From CG2-30-36-16 sp964372115 (lineage in GTDB: Bacteria > Bacteroidota > Ignavibacteria > Ignavibacteriales > Ignavibacteriaceae), in the NCBI GenBank assembly GCA_964372115.1, contig CAYJPN010000027.1, positions 1-64,000 of the forward strand: a DNA stretch of 64,000 nt. The letters are read 5' to 3'. The stretch's first letter is position 1; each line of letters starts with the position of its first letter. Shown here piece by piece: positions 31,738-40,528 of this stretch. The notes under the pieces are model-generated. The model did no database searches, had not been told where the DNA came from, and saw only the letters and a list, made by a program, of their open reading frames with translations. Position numbers and translations under genes: made by a program.

Positions 31738-32802
31738 ATGACAAAAGAATTCTCCTCAATTTTAATTGATAAATCAGCATCTGTAAAAGATGCAATGAAA
31801 CAGTTAGATAAAACAGCCGAAAAAATACTGTTTGTAATTGAGGATAATAATAAATTAGTCGGTTCTTTAACTGACGGTGACATAAGGCGCTGGATATTAA
31901 ATGACGGCTCTCTGAATGAAATAGTTAGCAATGTTTGTTTTAAAGGAACATTTTACGTTGATACCCAATACATTTTATCAGAAGTAAAAAAAGAAATACT
32001 CAAAAGACAAATTATTTATGCGCCTGTTGTTAATGCAGAAAAAGAAATTGTTGAATTCCTTGTCTGGGATAAATTATTTGATGGTAAATTATTACGTAAA
32101 ACAAAAGAGCCGTTAGATGCAAAAGTAGTAATTATGGCTGGAGGCAAAGGAACTCGTTTAGACCCTTTTACAAAAATACTTCCAAAACCTCTTATACCAA
32201 TTGGCGATAAAACCATTTTAGAAATAATTATTGACAAGTTTGTTGATTATAAGGTAAATGAATTTTACGTTTCAGTAAATCATAAAGCCAAAATAATAAA
32301 ATCATACTTTGAAGAAATTCAGCCCGAATATAAAATTAATTTTTTATATGAAGATAAACCGCTTGGAACCGTAGGTGCCTTAAAACAGCTTGAAGGTATT
32401 TGTAATAAGGAAATTATCCTTACCAATTGTGATATAATAATTGAAGCGGATTATTTAGATTTGTTAAAACATCATAAAGAACATAAAAATGATATAACTA
32501 TTGTAGCTTCATTGAAACACTACAACATTCCTTATGGCATCTGCGAAATTGAAAACGGCGGTCAGTTATTAAATATAAAAGAAAAACCAGAATATGATTT
32601 TCTTGTTAATACCGGTATGTATATTATAAATCCCGATGTTCTAAAATATATTCCCAAAGATGAATTTTTTCATATAACACATTTAATAGAAAAAATAAAA
32701 CCGACCCACAGAATTGGCATTTACCCAATAAGCGAAAATTCGTGGACAGATACAGGGGAATGGATTGAATATAAAAAAGCTGTGGAGAAGTTGAGGTTAT
32801 GA
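31738..32802 (+). CDS. ptmE: CBS-domain nucleotidyltransferase, PtmE type
   Basis: This encodes 354 aa. Two CBS motifs occupy residues ~5-112 and a sugar-phosphate nucleotidyltransferase domain 120-350, with VIMAGGKGTRLDPFTKILPK, then PLIPIGDKTILE, NCDIIIEADY and ENSWTDTGEW. This architecture matches PtmE, which makes GDP-GlcN(Ac) for the Campylobacter legionaminic-acid route. It implies the pathway here starts from a GDP-linked donor rather than UDP-GlcNAc. It is preceded by 87 bp of AT-rich spacer. Confidence 0.87.
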   Translation: MTKEFSSILIDKSASVKDAMKQLDKTAEKILFVIEDNNKLVGSLTDGDIRRWILNDGSLNEIVSNVCFKGTFYVDTQYILSEVKKEILKRQIIYAPVVNAEKEIVEFLVWDKLFDGKLLRKTKEPLDAKVVIMAGGKGTRLDPFTKILPKPLIPIGDKTILEIIIDKFVDYKVNEFYVSVNHKAKIIKSYFEEIQPEYKINFLYEDKPLGTVGALKQLEGICNKEIILTNCDIIIEADYLDLLKHHKEHKNDITIVASLKHYNIPYGICEIENGGQLLNIKEKPEYDFLVNTGMYIINPDVLKYIPKDEFFHITHLIEKIKPTHRIGIYPISENSWTDTGEWIEYKKAVEKLRL

Positions 32803-33491
32803 TAAATGGAAAGAAAATATTAGCTATTATACCAGCTCGCGGTGGTAGCAAAGGAATTCCGCGAAAGAACATAAAAATGTTAGCAGGCAAACCTCTAATT
32901 GCATGGACAATTGAAGAAGCAAAAAAGTCAAAATATATTGATCGTTTAATTTTATCTTCTGAGGATGATGAAATAATTAGTGTTGCTCAAGAGTGGGGAT
33001 GTGAAGTACCTTTTGTTCGTCCCAAAGAACTGGCACAAGATGAAACTCCAGGAATTGAACCGGTAATTCATGCAATAAATACGTTATCAGAAAAATATGA
33101 TTATGTTTGTTTATTACAGCCGACTTCGCCGCTAAGGAAAGTTGAAGACATTGATGGCTGTATTTCCAAATGTATTGAATTTGAAGCACCATCTTGTGTA
33201 AGCATTGTTGAGGTTGATAAAAACCCCTACTGGATGTATGAAATTGGAAAAGATGAAGTCTTAAAACCATTATTCGCTAACAATAAAGCAACTAGAAGAC
33301 AAGATTTACCAAAAATTTATGCTTTGAATGGAGCTGTTTATGTTTCTTCAGCTAATGAAATAATTAATAAAAGAAAATTTGTAACTGAAAATACTGTTAG
33401 CTTTGAAATGGCAAAAAAGAGTTCAGTTGATATTGATGAAATTATTGACTTTAAATTTTCTGAATTAATAATTGAAGATAATAATAAATGA
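32799..33491 (+). CDS. legF: CMP-nonulosonate cytidylyltransferase (LegF/PtmB)
   Basis: This encodes 230 aa. LAIIPARGGSKGIPRKNIKM and AGKPLIAWTIEEA form the CTP-binding start of the NeuA/KdsB family, and LLQPTSPLR is the second conserved motif. It activates the nonulosonic acid with CMP for transfer. It overlaps ptmE by four bases (ATGA). Confidence 0.9.
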   Translation: MINGKKILAIIPARGGSKGIPRKNIKMLAGKPLIAWTIEEAKKSKYIDRLILSSEDDEIISVAQEWGCEVPFVRPKELAQDETPGIEPVIHAINTLSEKYDYVCLLQPTSPLRKVEDIDGCISKCIEFEAPSCVSIVEVDKNPYWMYEIGKDEVLKPLFANNKATRRQDLPKIYALNGAVYVSSANEIINKRKFVTENTVSFEMAKKSSVDIDEIIDFKFSELIIEDNNK

Positions 33492-34351
33492 ATCATAGAA
33501 TTATTGCCAGGCTTGATATAAAAGGTCCCAATTTAGTTAAAGGTATCCATCTCGAAGGTCTACGTGTATTAGGTTCACCTGAAGACTTTGCGGAATACTA
33601 TTATGAAAATGGGGCTGATGAATTATTTTACCAGGACGTTGTAGCAAGTTTGTATGAAAGAAATAGTCTTGATGATATTATCACTCGAACTGCGAAGATG
33701 GCATTCATCCCTCTAACTGTAGGGGGAGGTATTAGATGCATTTCCGACATTAATAGAGTTTTAAGAGCAGGGGCAGATAAAGTTTCTATAAATACAGCGG
33801 CTATTAAAAATACAAAATTTATAGAGGAAGCTGTCAAGGTTTTTGGGTCTTCGACCATAGTTGTTGCTATTGAAGCTATTAAACAAAACAATGGTAAATA
33901 TTTAGCATATACTGATAATGGCAGGGAGTATACAGGAATTGATGTGATTGAATGGGCAAAAAAGGTGGAATCTCTTGGGGCTGGTGAGATTTGTTTAACC
34001 TCTGTGGACATGGAAGGTACGGGGTTAGGCTTTGATTTAGAATTGACAAGAATGGTTTCGGATGTTTGTACTATACCTGTAATTGCTCATGGTGGTGCAG
34101 GTTGCACGGAGGATGTGAGAAAAGTTATACAGTATGCGAATGCTGATGCTGTTGCTTTAGCTTCTGTTATTCATTATGGATTTATTAGAACAATTACAAA
34201 TAAAGCCAATAACAGAGATGAAGGTAATTTCGAATTTTTAAAAAAAGGGTCTGTTTTCAAAAAAATCAGTCCTACTACTCTTCTTGAAATAAAAGAATAT
34301 CTTCATAATAATGGAACTTATTGTAGATATAAAGCTTTGGAGAATAAGTGA
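33488..34351 (+). CDS. HisF-like cyclase subunit of sugar amidation (WbuZ/PtmF-type)
   Basis: This encodes 287 aa, a HisF-type (beta-alpha)8 barrel: IIARLDIKGPNLVKGIHLEG, PLTVGGGIRCISDINRVLRA, ADKVSINTAA and AHGGAGCTEDVRKVIQYANA. Asp10 matches the first catalytic Asp of HisF, but the second catalytic Asp (in VVAIDAK) is Glu129 here (VVAIEAIK). With HisH-like and WbpG-like partners directly downstream it belongs to the amidotransferase set that turns a sugar N-acetyl or carboxyl group into an amidine or amide, not to histidine synthesis. It overlaps legF by four bases. Confidence 0.85.
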   Translation: MNHRIIARLDIKGPNLVKGIHLEGLRVLGSPEDFAEYYYENGADELFYQDVVASLYERNSLDDIITRTAKMAFIPLTVGGGIRCISDINRVLRAGADKVSINTAAIKNTKFIEEAVKVFGSSTIVVAIEAIKQNNGKYLAYTDNGREYTGIDVIEWAKKVESLGAGEICLTSVDMEGTGLGFDLELTRMVSDVCTIPVIAHGGAGCTEDVRKVIQYANADAVALASVIHYGFIRTITNKANNRDEGNFEFLKKGSVFKKISPTTLLEIKEYLHNNGTYCRYKALENK

Positions 34352-34353
34352 AT

Positions 34354-35007
34354 ATGAAGAATATCGCTATTATAGATTATAAAATGGGGAACCTATTCAG
34401 TGTGAATCAAGCATGTATAAATGTTGGACTACAACCATTTATAACGAATGACAAAAAATTAATAAGAGATGCCGATGCAATAATTTTACCGGGCGTGGGC
34501 TCGTTTGGCGAGGCAATGAAAAACCTTTCTGATCTAGATTTGATAGATATATTTAGGGAAGTAATATATGATTCCAAACCATTTTTAGGAATATGCCTTG
34601 GGTTCCAATTGTTGTTTTCAGAAAGTGAAGAGTTCGGAATTACAAAGGGATTGGGAGTTTTTGAAGGAAGAGTTAAAAAATTCAATGGTGGAACATATCT
34701 AAAAAGAAAAATTAAAGTACCACAAATTGGTTGGAATAAAATAATACCATATAATGAAGAAAAATGGACGAATTCTTTATTAAATGGTGTGAGTTTTGGT
34801 GAGTTTATGTATTTTGTTCATTCGTTTTTTGTAGAAACAGATGCAAAAGAAATTTTACTTACTAAAACGGACTATGAAGGCTTTGAATATTGTTCCAGTA
34901 TTCAATTTAATAATATATTTGCTTCTCAATTTCATCCTGAGAAAAGTGCTCAAGAGGGTATAAAGGTTTATAAAAATTTTGCAAAAATGATAAATGGAGA
35001 TAATTAA
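34354..35007 (+). CDS. HisH-like glutamine amidotransferase (sugar amidation)
   Basis: This encodes 217 aa, a class I glutaminase. IAIIDYKMGNLFSVNQA start, LPGVGSFGEAM, the nucleophile Cys in FLGICLGFQLLFS (near residue 81) and the His/Glu pair in SQFHPEKSAQEGI are present, so the triad is complete. It would supply ammonia through the HisF-like barrel to the WbpG-like enzyme. A GTG six bases earlier is an alternative start overlapping the previous gene. The stop overlaps the next ATG (TAATGA). Confidence 0.88.
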   Translation: MKNIAIIDYKMGNLFSVNQACINVGLQPFITNDKKLIRDADAIILPGVGSFGEAMKNLSDLDLIDIFREVIYDSKPFLGICLGFQLLFSESEEFGITKGLGVFEGRVKKFNGGTYLKRKIKVPQIGWNKIIPYNEEKWTNSLLNGVSFGEFMYFVHSFFVETDAKEILLTKTDYEGFEYCSSIQFNNIFASQFHPEKSAQEGIKVYKNFAKMINGDN

Positions 35008-36236
35008 TGAATAAAAATTTAGTTACATACTATGGCCTTCCACAAGAAATTAAATTTTGCAAAAAATGTGTTATGTCAAATCAGAGGCCCGCATCAACCG
35101 CAGAGTTCAAACATACTATCAATAGTAAGAAGGTTACAATGAATATTGATGATGATGGTATTTGCGACGCATGCAGACAAGCAGAAAAAAAAGAAAAAAT
35201 AGATTGGGAAAATAGAGAGGAAGAATTATTAAAATTATTAGATAAGCATAGAAGAAATGATGGATACTATGATTGTTTAGTGCCTGGAAGTGGCGGAAAG
35301 GACAGTTCATTCCAATCTCACATTCTAAAATACAAATATGGTATGCATCCTCTTACAGTAACCTGGCCACCAATTATGTATACAGATTATGGATACAGGA
35401 ACTTCCGTAAATGGATTGAAGTAGGGGGTTTCGATAATATAAGCTTTAACCAAAACGGTAGAGCTATGCAGTTTTTAACAAAACTTTCCATAGAAAATTT
35501 ATTTCATCCATTTCAAACTTTTATAATTGGGCAAAAAAATATTGGGCCTAAAATAGCTGCAAAATATGGAATACCTCTTGTATTTTATGGTGAAAACGAA
35601 GCTGAATATGGGAATCCTATAGCAGATAATGCAACTTCTTTACGCGATCAATCTTATTTTACTATGAACAATTTAGATGAAATGTATCTTGGTGGTGTTT
35701 CGATAAAGGAACTTCAAGAAAAACACAAAATCCCTTTGGTTGATTTAATGGCATTTTTACCTGCACCTGCTTATGAACTTGAACGTTCAAATGTAGAAGT
35801 TCACTATTTAGGTTATTACTTAAAATGGACGCCACAGGAAGTATATTATTATGCAGTTGAAAATACTGGTTTTGAAGCCCGACCCTTCAGGACTCAAGGT
35901 ACATACAGCAAATACAACAGTATTGATGATAAGATTGATGATCTTCACTATTATACCACATTTATAAAATTTGGTATTGGAAGAGCAACCTATGATGCCT
36001 CACAAGAAATTAGGAATAAACATGTAACTCGTGTAGAAGGACAAGTACTTGTTAAAAAATTTGATGGTGAATTTCCGGATAAATATTTTAATGAGATAAT
36101 GGAATACTTAAAAATTGATCCAGAGTATTTTAAGAATGAATTAACTGATAAATTTAGATCCCCTCACCTTTGGAAGAAAGTTTATGGAGAATGGAAATTG
36201 AGGCATACAGTTAATGGTGATGGGATTGATGATTAA
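35007..36236 (+). CDS. N-acetyl sugar amidotransferase (WbpG/PseA/PtmG family)
   Basis: This encodes 409 aa. Paired Cys motifs (FCKKCVMS near residue 18 and GICDACRQ near 53) bind zinc, and CLVPGSGGKDSSFQSH is the PP-loop of ATP-pyrophosphatase-type amidotransferases. YGENEAEYGNPIADNATS is typical of the WbpG/PseA group. Using ammonia from HisH/HisF it converts an N-acetyl group into an acetamidino group. In this operon the substrate is probably the legionaminic acid (PtmG role). Its C-terminal ~40 codons are duplicated at 37130-37250. Confidence 0.87.
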   Translation: MNKNLVTYYGLPQEIKFCKKCVMSNQRPASTAEFKHTINSKKVTMNIDDDGICDACRQAEKKEKIDWENREEELLKLLDKHRRNDGYYDCLVPGSGGKDSSFQSHILKYKYGMHPLTVTWPPIMYTDYGYRNFRKWIEVGGFDNISFNQNGRAMQFLTKLSIENLFHPFQTFIIGQKNIGPKIAAKYGIPLVFYGENEAEYGNPIADNATSLRDQSYFTMNNLDEMYLGGVSIKELQEKHKIPLVDLMAFLPAPAYELERSNVEVHYLGYYLKWTPQEVYYYAVENTGFEARPFRTQGTYSKYNSIDDKIDDLHYYTTFIKFGIGRATYDASQEIRNKHVTRVEGQVLVKKFDGEFPDKYFNEIMEYLKIDPEYFKNELTDKFRSPHLWKKVYGEWKLRHTVNGDGIDD

Positions 36237-36269
36237 TAATTTTTGTTAAACTAAATAAAGGTATATAAA

Positions 36270-37040
36270 ATGAAAGAAAACTGGCGCATTTGGGATAAAG
36301 ATAAAGAATATGGCGATTTATTTTTTAAGAGAGCGATTGGTGAGTTACCTGAAATGGAATCCAGTAAAGCACTTGCTCATATTGTTGCAAAATATGTAAA
36401 TAAAAATGACAAAATATTGGATATTGGTTGTGGGGGGGGGCATTATTTAAGAAGTCTTGATAAAATTTTAAACAAAGACTTCAGATATGAAGGAATAGAT
36501 CAAACTGAATATTACATTGAAAGAGCAAGAGAAGCCTTTTCGCTTGCAGTGAATGAAAATGGTTATCGTACCGAAACATGTTTTAAGGTTGGGGATATTT
36601 TTAATATACCGGTCGAAGATAATAATGCTGAGATTGTTATATGTAATAATGTGTTACTTCATCTTCCTTCAATTGAAAAGCCACTTGCAGAATTAATTCG
36701 AGTCAGCAAAAAACATATAATAATTAGGACTCTAATAGGTACTAGTTCCTTTCGAATTAAACAAATAGAACAACCTGAAGAGTATGATGAAAGTGGGAAA
36801 CCATCGAATTTTCATTATTATAATATCTATTCGGAAAATTATGTTAAGAGATCATTAGATAATTTGGGTGTAAATTCCTATTCATTTTTTGATGATGTAG
36901 ATTACAATCCATCTATCTTTGGTGGCACATCTAATTTTGTGGGTAAAAAACCAGATGACTTGACTACATCTATTGATGGAATTCAATTAAATGTTTATGT
37001 TTTGCAACCTTGGAAGTTTGTAATTATTCAGAAAAAATAA
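36270..37040 (+). CDS. class I SAM-dependent methyltransferase
   Basis: This encodes 256 aa. The SAM motif KILDIGCGGGHYLRSL sits at residues 48-63, FKVGDIFNIPVEDNNAEIVI gives motifs II-III, and CNNVLLHLPSIEKPLAELIR motif IV. Its place just after the amidotransferase matches PtmH of Campylobacter, which N-methylates the acetamidino group of legionaminic acid. That assignment is by context. A run of nine G at 36432-36440 lies in motif I and is a possible sequencing weak point, although the frame is intact. Confidence 0.8.
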   Translation: MKENWRIWDKDKEYGDLFFKRAIGELPEMESSKALAHIVAKYVNKNDKILDIGCGGGHYLRSLDKILNKDFRYEGIDQTEYYIERAREAFSLAVNENGYRTETCFKVGDIFNIPVEDNNAEIVICNNVLLHLPSIEKPLAELIRVSKKHIIIRTLIGTSSFRIKQIEQPEEYDESGKPSNFHYYNIYSENYVKRSLDNLGVNSYSFFDDVDYNPSIFGGTSNFVGKKPDDLTTSIDGIQLNVYVLQPWKFVIIQKK

Positions 37041-37056
37041 ATTATTCTAGAATTTT

Positions 37057-37365
37057 ATGACATTGGTTATTGTACTGATTTCAATTGCAGTCGCGAAGTC
37101 CATCTCAGAATATTTGACAGTATATTTCCAAATAGATATTGAAATAATGGAATACTTAGAAATATACGCTATGTATTGTAGAGATGGAATTGCTGATAAA
37201 TTACGATCTCGACATTTGTGGGTAAAAGTTAATGGTATCTGGAATTTAAGGCAAGGACTAAAAGACTATTTCTGTTTTTACAATTATGAACGAGTCCATC
37301 AAAATTTAAAGTACAAAACGCCAGCTGAGGTATTTTTAAGTAACCATAAAATCAGGTATATATAA
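37057..37365 (+). pseudogene. chimeric frame: WbpG C-terminal copy plus IS3 transposase end
   Basis: The 102-codon frame is a fusion. About 37130-37250 (IEIMEYLEIYAMYCRDGIAD, then KLRSRHLWVKVNGIWNLR) is a diverged copy of the last ~40 codons of the WbpG-like gene (36090-36210). About 37256-37365 (DYFCFYNYERVHQNLKYKTP then AEVF) is the C-terminal end of an IS3-family transposase integrase domain. Neither part is complete. The likely history is a tandem duplication followed by IS insertion and deletion. Confidence 0.82.
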
Positions 37366-37440
37366 ATACCTAAATTCACATTAAATTGGCGCCGGTATAA
37401 CTCCTATCTTTGGGGTAGTGTTAAGTTGGCGCAGATGAAT
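37366..37440. mobile_element. remnant IS end with repeated TTAA(A/G)TTGGCGC
   Basis: TTAAATTGGCGCCGGTATAA (37383 on) and TTAAGTTGGCGCAGATGAAT (37421 on) are two copies of one motif ~38 bp apart, following the transposase fragment. They look like the terminal region of the IS that supplied the fragment. Confidence 0.45.
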
Positions 37441-37462
37441 TAGTCTTTAAAGGAGAATGACG

Positions 37463-38437
37463 ATGTTTAATATTGCAATAATCGGTGCAGGTCAGTTAGG
37501 TAGTAGGCATTTGCAAGCATTAAAAAATGTAAAAAAAAAATTAAATGTTTATGTGTTGGACCTTTCTACTGTATCTCTACAAATAGCTCAAGAAAGATAT
37601 GGTTCATTTCAAGGATTAGAAAATAGCCATAAGATACATTACCTAAAAAACATTTTTGATTTACCTGCTCAAATTGAGTTGGGAATAATTGCTACGAATT
37701 CTGATTCAAGATTTGAAGCAGTTAGCAAATTATTACAAAATTCTGAAGTACAGTATTTAATACTTGAGAAATTATTATTTAATAAAAAAGAACATTATTT
37801 CCTTGCCGAAAAAATATTCTCTGAAAAAAATGTTAAAGTATGGGTCAATTGTAGTATGCGGGCAATGAAATTTTACGCGGAAATCTACGAAAAATTACAT
37901 GGTGAAATATTTAATTATAGAGTGACTGGAAGTAATTATGGTTTAATTACAAATTCAATTCATTATATAGATCACATTGCTTATCTGTCTGGTTCTGATA
38001 ATTTTTCAGTTGATACTAGACTACTTCTCAAAGAAGCAATCGACAGTAAAAGAAAAGGATTTCTTGAATTAAATGGGAAGCTTATTGTTGAATTTGAAAA
38101 TGGTTGTGTTGGGGAATTTATTAGTTATAAAGGTGGCAATGCACCTTTAGTTGTTGAAATATTCAGTGAGAATTTCAGATGTATTTCAAGAGAATCGGAA
38201 GGGAAATCTTTTATTTCTTTGTCAAGCACTAATTGGAATTGGTTAGAAAACGATTCAAGAATACCTTACCAAAGCGAAAAGACAACTGAGTTAGTAAATG
38301 GAATACTTGATTCAGGTTCTTGTCCGCTTGTTGATTATCGGGCATCTAAAACACACCATATATCTCTTTTAGAGGCACTTAATAAATTTCTAAAACAAAA
38401 TAAAATATCAAAGGATGATAACTATCCTTTTACTTAA
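37463..38437 (+). CDS. Gfo/Idh/MocA-type oxidoreductase
   Basis: This encodes 324 aa. IAIIGAGQLGSRHLQALKNV is the NAD(P) Rossmann start, and YLILEKLLFNKKEHYFLAEK holds the position of the usual EKP motif, in which Pro is replaced (EKL). VTGSNYGLITNSIHYIDHIA is the catalytic-region helix with His. It is probably a dehydrogenase acting on a nucleotide or free sugar. The pairing with a second Gfo/Idh gene just downstream suggests a two-enzyme oxidation or reduction. I prefer ATG 37463 (AAAGGAG eight bases upstream) over 37457. Confidence 0.75.
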   Translation: MFNIAIIGAGQLGSRHLQALKNVKKKLNVYVLDLSTVSLQIAQERYGSFQGLENSHKIHYLKNIFDLPAQIELGIIATNSDSRFEAVSKLLQNSEVQYLILEKLLFNKKEHYFLAEKIFSEKNVKVWVNCSMRAMKFYAEIYEKLHGEIFNYRVTGSNYGLITNSIHYIDHIAYLSGSDNFSVDTRLLLKEAIDSKRKGFLELNGKLIVEFENGCVGEFISYKGGNAPLVVEIFSENFRCISRESEGKSFISLSSTNWNWLENDSRIPYQSEKTTELVNGILDSGSCPLVDYRASKTHHISLLEALNKFLKQNKISKDDNYPFT

Positions 38438-38452
38438 AAAGCGAAAGTAAAT

Positions 38453-39400
38453 ATGGAAAAAGAACAAGTATTGCTTATAGGTGCGGGATCTATGGCTGTA
38501 GAATATGCAAAAGTTCTGTCTGAATTAAACATCACCCCTATTGTTATTTGCAGAAGCGAAAAGTCGGCAGAATCTTTTTTACAAAAAACCGCTATAGAAG
38601 CAAAAAGTGGTGGGTTAAAAAAATATTTTCAGGATAAGCTTAGTTATCCTCGAAGGGCTATTGTATGTGTAAGCGAAAAACAACTTGGAATAGTTACATT
38701 GTTTCTATTACAACACAATATTGAAAATATTTTAGTTGAAAAACCAGGCGGATTTAACGAAGAAGAAATTCAAAATATTGACAATATTTCTAAAGAAAAA
38801 AAAATAAATGTTTTTGTTGGTTACAACAGAAGATTTTATTCATCAGTATTAAAAGCAAAAGAACTAATTAAGGAAGATGGTGGGGTAACATCTTTCTTTT
38901 TTGAATTTACAGAATGGGGGCATGTTATTGAAAAACTTATCAAAGAAGATGGAGTAAAAGAAAATTGGTTTTTGCATAACTCTACACATGTTATTGATTT
39001 AGCATTTTATTTAGGTGGTAAACCAAAAGAATCATGTAGTTATATATCGGGGTCCCTAAAATGGCATCCATCAGCTTCAATTTTTACTGGTGCTGGTATC
39101 TCCGAAACTGGTGCGCTTTTTTCTTATCAAGCTAATTGGGAAGCCCCAGGTAGATGGGGAGTTGAAGTATTAACTAATAACTATCGATTAATATTTCGTC
39201 CGATGGAAAAGCTACAAATTCAAAAAAAAGGTAACATTTTAATCGAAGAAGAATTAATTGACGATATTTTAGATAAAGAATACAAACCCGGTCTTTATAG
39301 ACAGACGAAAGCATTTTTAGATAATCCCGATAGTTTATTGAATATTAAAGAGCAAGTGGCTATGCTTCATATTTACGATAGAATATTAAATGGGCAATAA
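38453..39400 (+). CDS. Gfo/Idh/MocA-type oxidoreductase
   Basis: This encodes 315 aa. VLLIGAGSMAVEYAKVLSEL forms the Rossmann start, ILVEKPGGFNEEE has the conserved EKP with catalytic Lys, VGYNRRFYSSVLKAKELI follows and NWFLHNSTHVIDLAFYLGGK contains the active-site His region. It starts 16 bp after the upstream oxidoreductase. Substrate unknown; it may modify the nonulosonic acid or another unit sugar. Confidence 0.8.
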   Translation: MEKEQVLLIGAGSMAVEYAKVLSELNITPIVICRSEKSAESFLQKTAIEAKSGGLKKYFQDKLSYPRRAIVCVSEKQLGIVTLFLLQHNIENILVEKPGGFNEEEIQNIDNISKEKKINVFVGYNRRFYSSVLKAKELIKEDGGVTSFFFEFTEWGHVIEKLIKEDGVKENWFLHNSTHVIDLAFYLGGKPKESCSYISGSLKWHPSASIFTGAGISETGALFSYQANWEAPGRWGVEVLTNNYRLIFRPMEKLQIQKKGNILIEEELIDDILDKEYKPGLYRQTKAFLDNPDSLLNIKEQVAMLHIYDRILNGQ

Positions 39401-40528
39401 TTGCCAAACTTAACAATTCCATTGATAGTCAAGGTTGCCCCAATAAAAATTTTAACAAACAAGTATTTCGCCTTTTCTGTAACAAGGTACTTCGTTTATT
39501 CTCTAAAGTTCATACAGGCAATATTTATTGCAGCAACACTGGGGCCCGTATTATTTTGGCTTTTTGGGATTTATCTGCAAGTGTTAAGTCCAAGAATCGC
39601 ATAAAGGAAAGACGATCCAAGATAGCGTATTCCACCATATCGTCGCTGACATTGTAGTAGCGTTGCAAAATCAGTATCTTAAACATGAGTACGTAATCAT
39701 ACGGGCGCGCTCCTCCGATCCTTTTCCTTCTTTATACAAAGCTTCTTCAAGCAGTGGGCGGAACAGTTCAAAGTCTAAGCGTTCTTTTAGTTTTATCAGC
39801 GGTCTTTGGTTGCCGTTAGTTGGTCTAAGCGAAGTGATTCGTCAAATAATCCTTTTGCGTGTTTGTGTTTGTATTTTCCGTGGCTCACTTAATATCTCTC
39901 ATTTATTACTACTGTAAAAATACAACTTTACTTTTTATCTTTGTTTATTTCCCTTTTTATTAACTCTTGCAAGAGTTTTTAGAGATGCCCTTAAGAAGAC
40001 TCTATGCGGTTTTCTTAGTGCCAATTTTGAATTAGTTAAAAAATCAGTTCACGGAAATATATTTTCTCTTTTCCACTAAACTCAGCGGGGAATCTTTGCT
40101 CTTAAATAAATGACTTTTTCAGTGGCGATATTTACTCTCCGCCCTCCACCCAGAACAAGTTACACCGCAAAATCCAATTTCTGTTGATCATACTATAGGA
40201 AGGAGATATACTCTGCTGCTGAAATCTGGCTAGATAGGGGGAATAAATTCTATGCATTTTTCACCTTTCTCAAAAAATTAAATTAATAATCGATACAATC
40301 GATTCCTTAAAATTCTTGATTCGTTACTTTATAAAATACACAAAAACGAAATCCAATTTCCCAGCTGATGAAGTCTTAACGCAAATTTTATTTCTTGTAG
40401 ATTGAGATTTTATAAAAAAGGGCATGGTACTTTTCAGGGACTGGCCGCTTGTTTTTTGTAATTTCACTATTTTTCAATAATAATAAAAAATTAATGAATA
40501 ATAACCTATACGAAATGTTTTATTTGTA
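39401..40528. other. 1.1-kb gene-free interval with an IS5-type remnant
   Basis: Apart from the IS5-family fragment at 39570-39888 on the minus strand, I find no gene between the oxidoreductase and the flippase. The stretch 39900-40528 is AT-rich with CCGCCCTCCACCCAG near 40140 as the only G+C-rich segment. It may carry the promoter of wzx. Confidence 0.6.
39570..39888 (-). pseudogene. IS5-family transposase, truncated and frameshifted
   Basis: Reading the minus strand from GTG 39888: HGKYKHKHAKGLFDESLRLD, then in a second frame LIKLKERLDFELFRPLLEEA and LYKEGKGS, and in a third RPYDYVLMFKILILQRYYNV, SDDMVEYAILDRLSFMRFLD and LTLADKS. These are the ordered N-terminal segments of an IS5-family (IS1182/ISL-like) transposase. 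At least two frameshifts and loss of the catalytic DDE part make it inactive. Confidence 0.85.

Noticed and set aside
33488..35007. Histidine biosynthesis genes hisF/hisH
   Set aside because: No other his genes are nearby, the barrel has a changed catalytic acid, and WbpG plus sugar genes adjoin; the amidation paralogues fit better.
26174..36236. Pseudaminic-acid or N-acetylneuraminic-acid pathway instead of legionaminic
   Set aside because: LegB/LegC-type dehydratase and aminotransferase, hydrolysing epimerase and PtmE are present, while PseB/PseC/PseG-type proteins were not seen.
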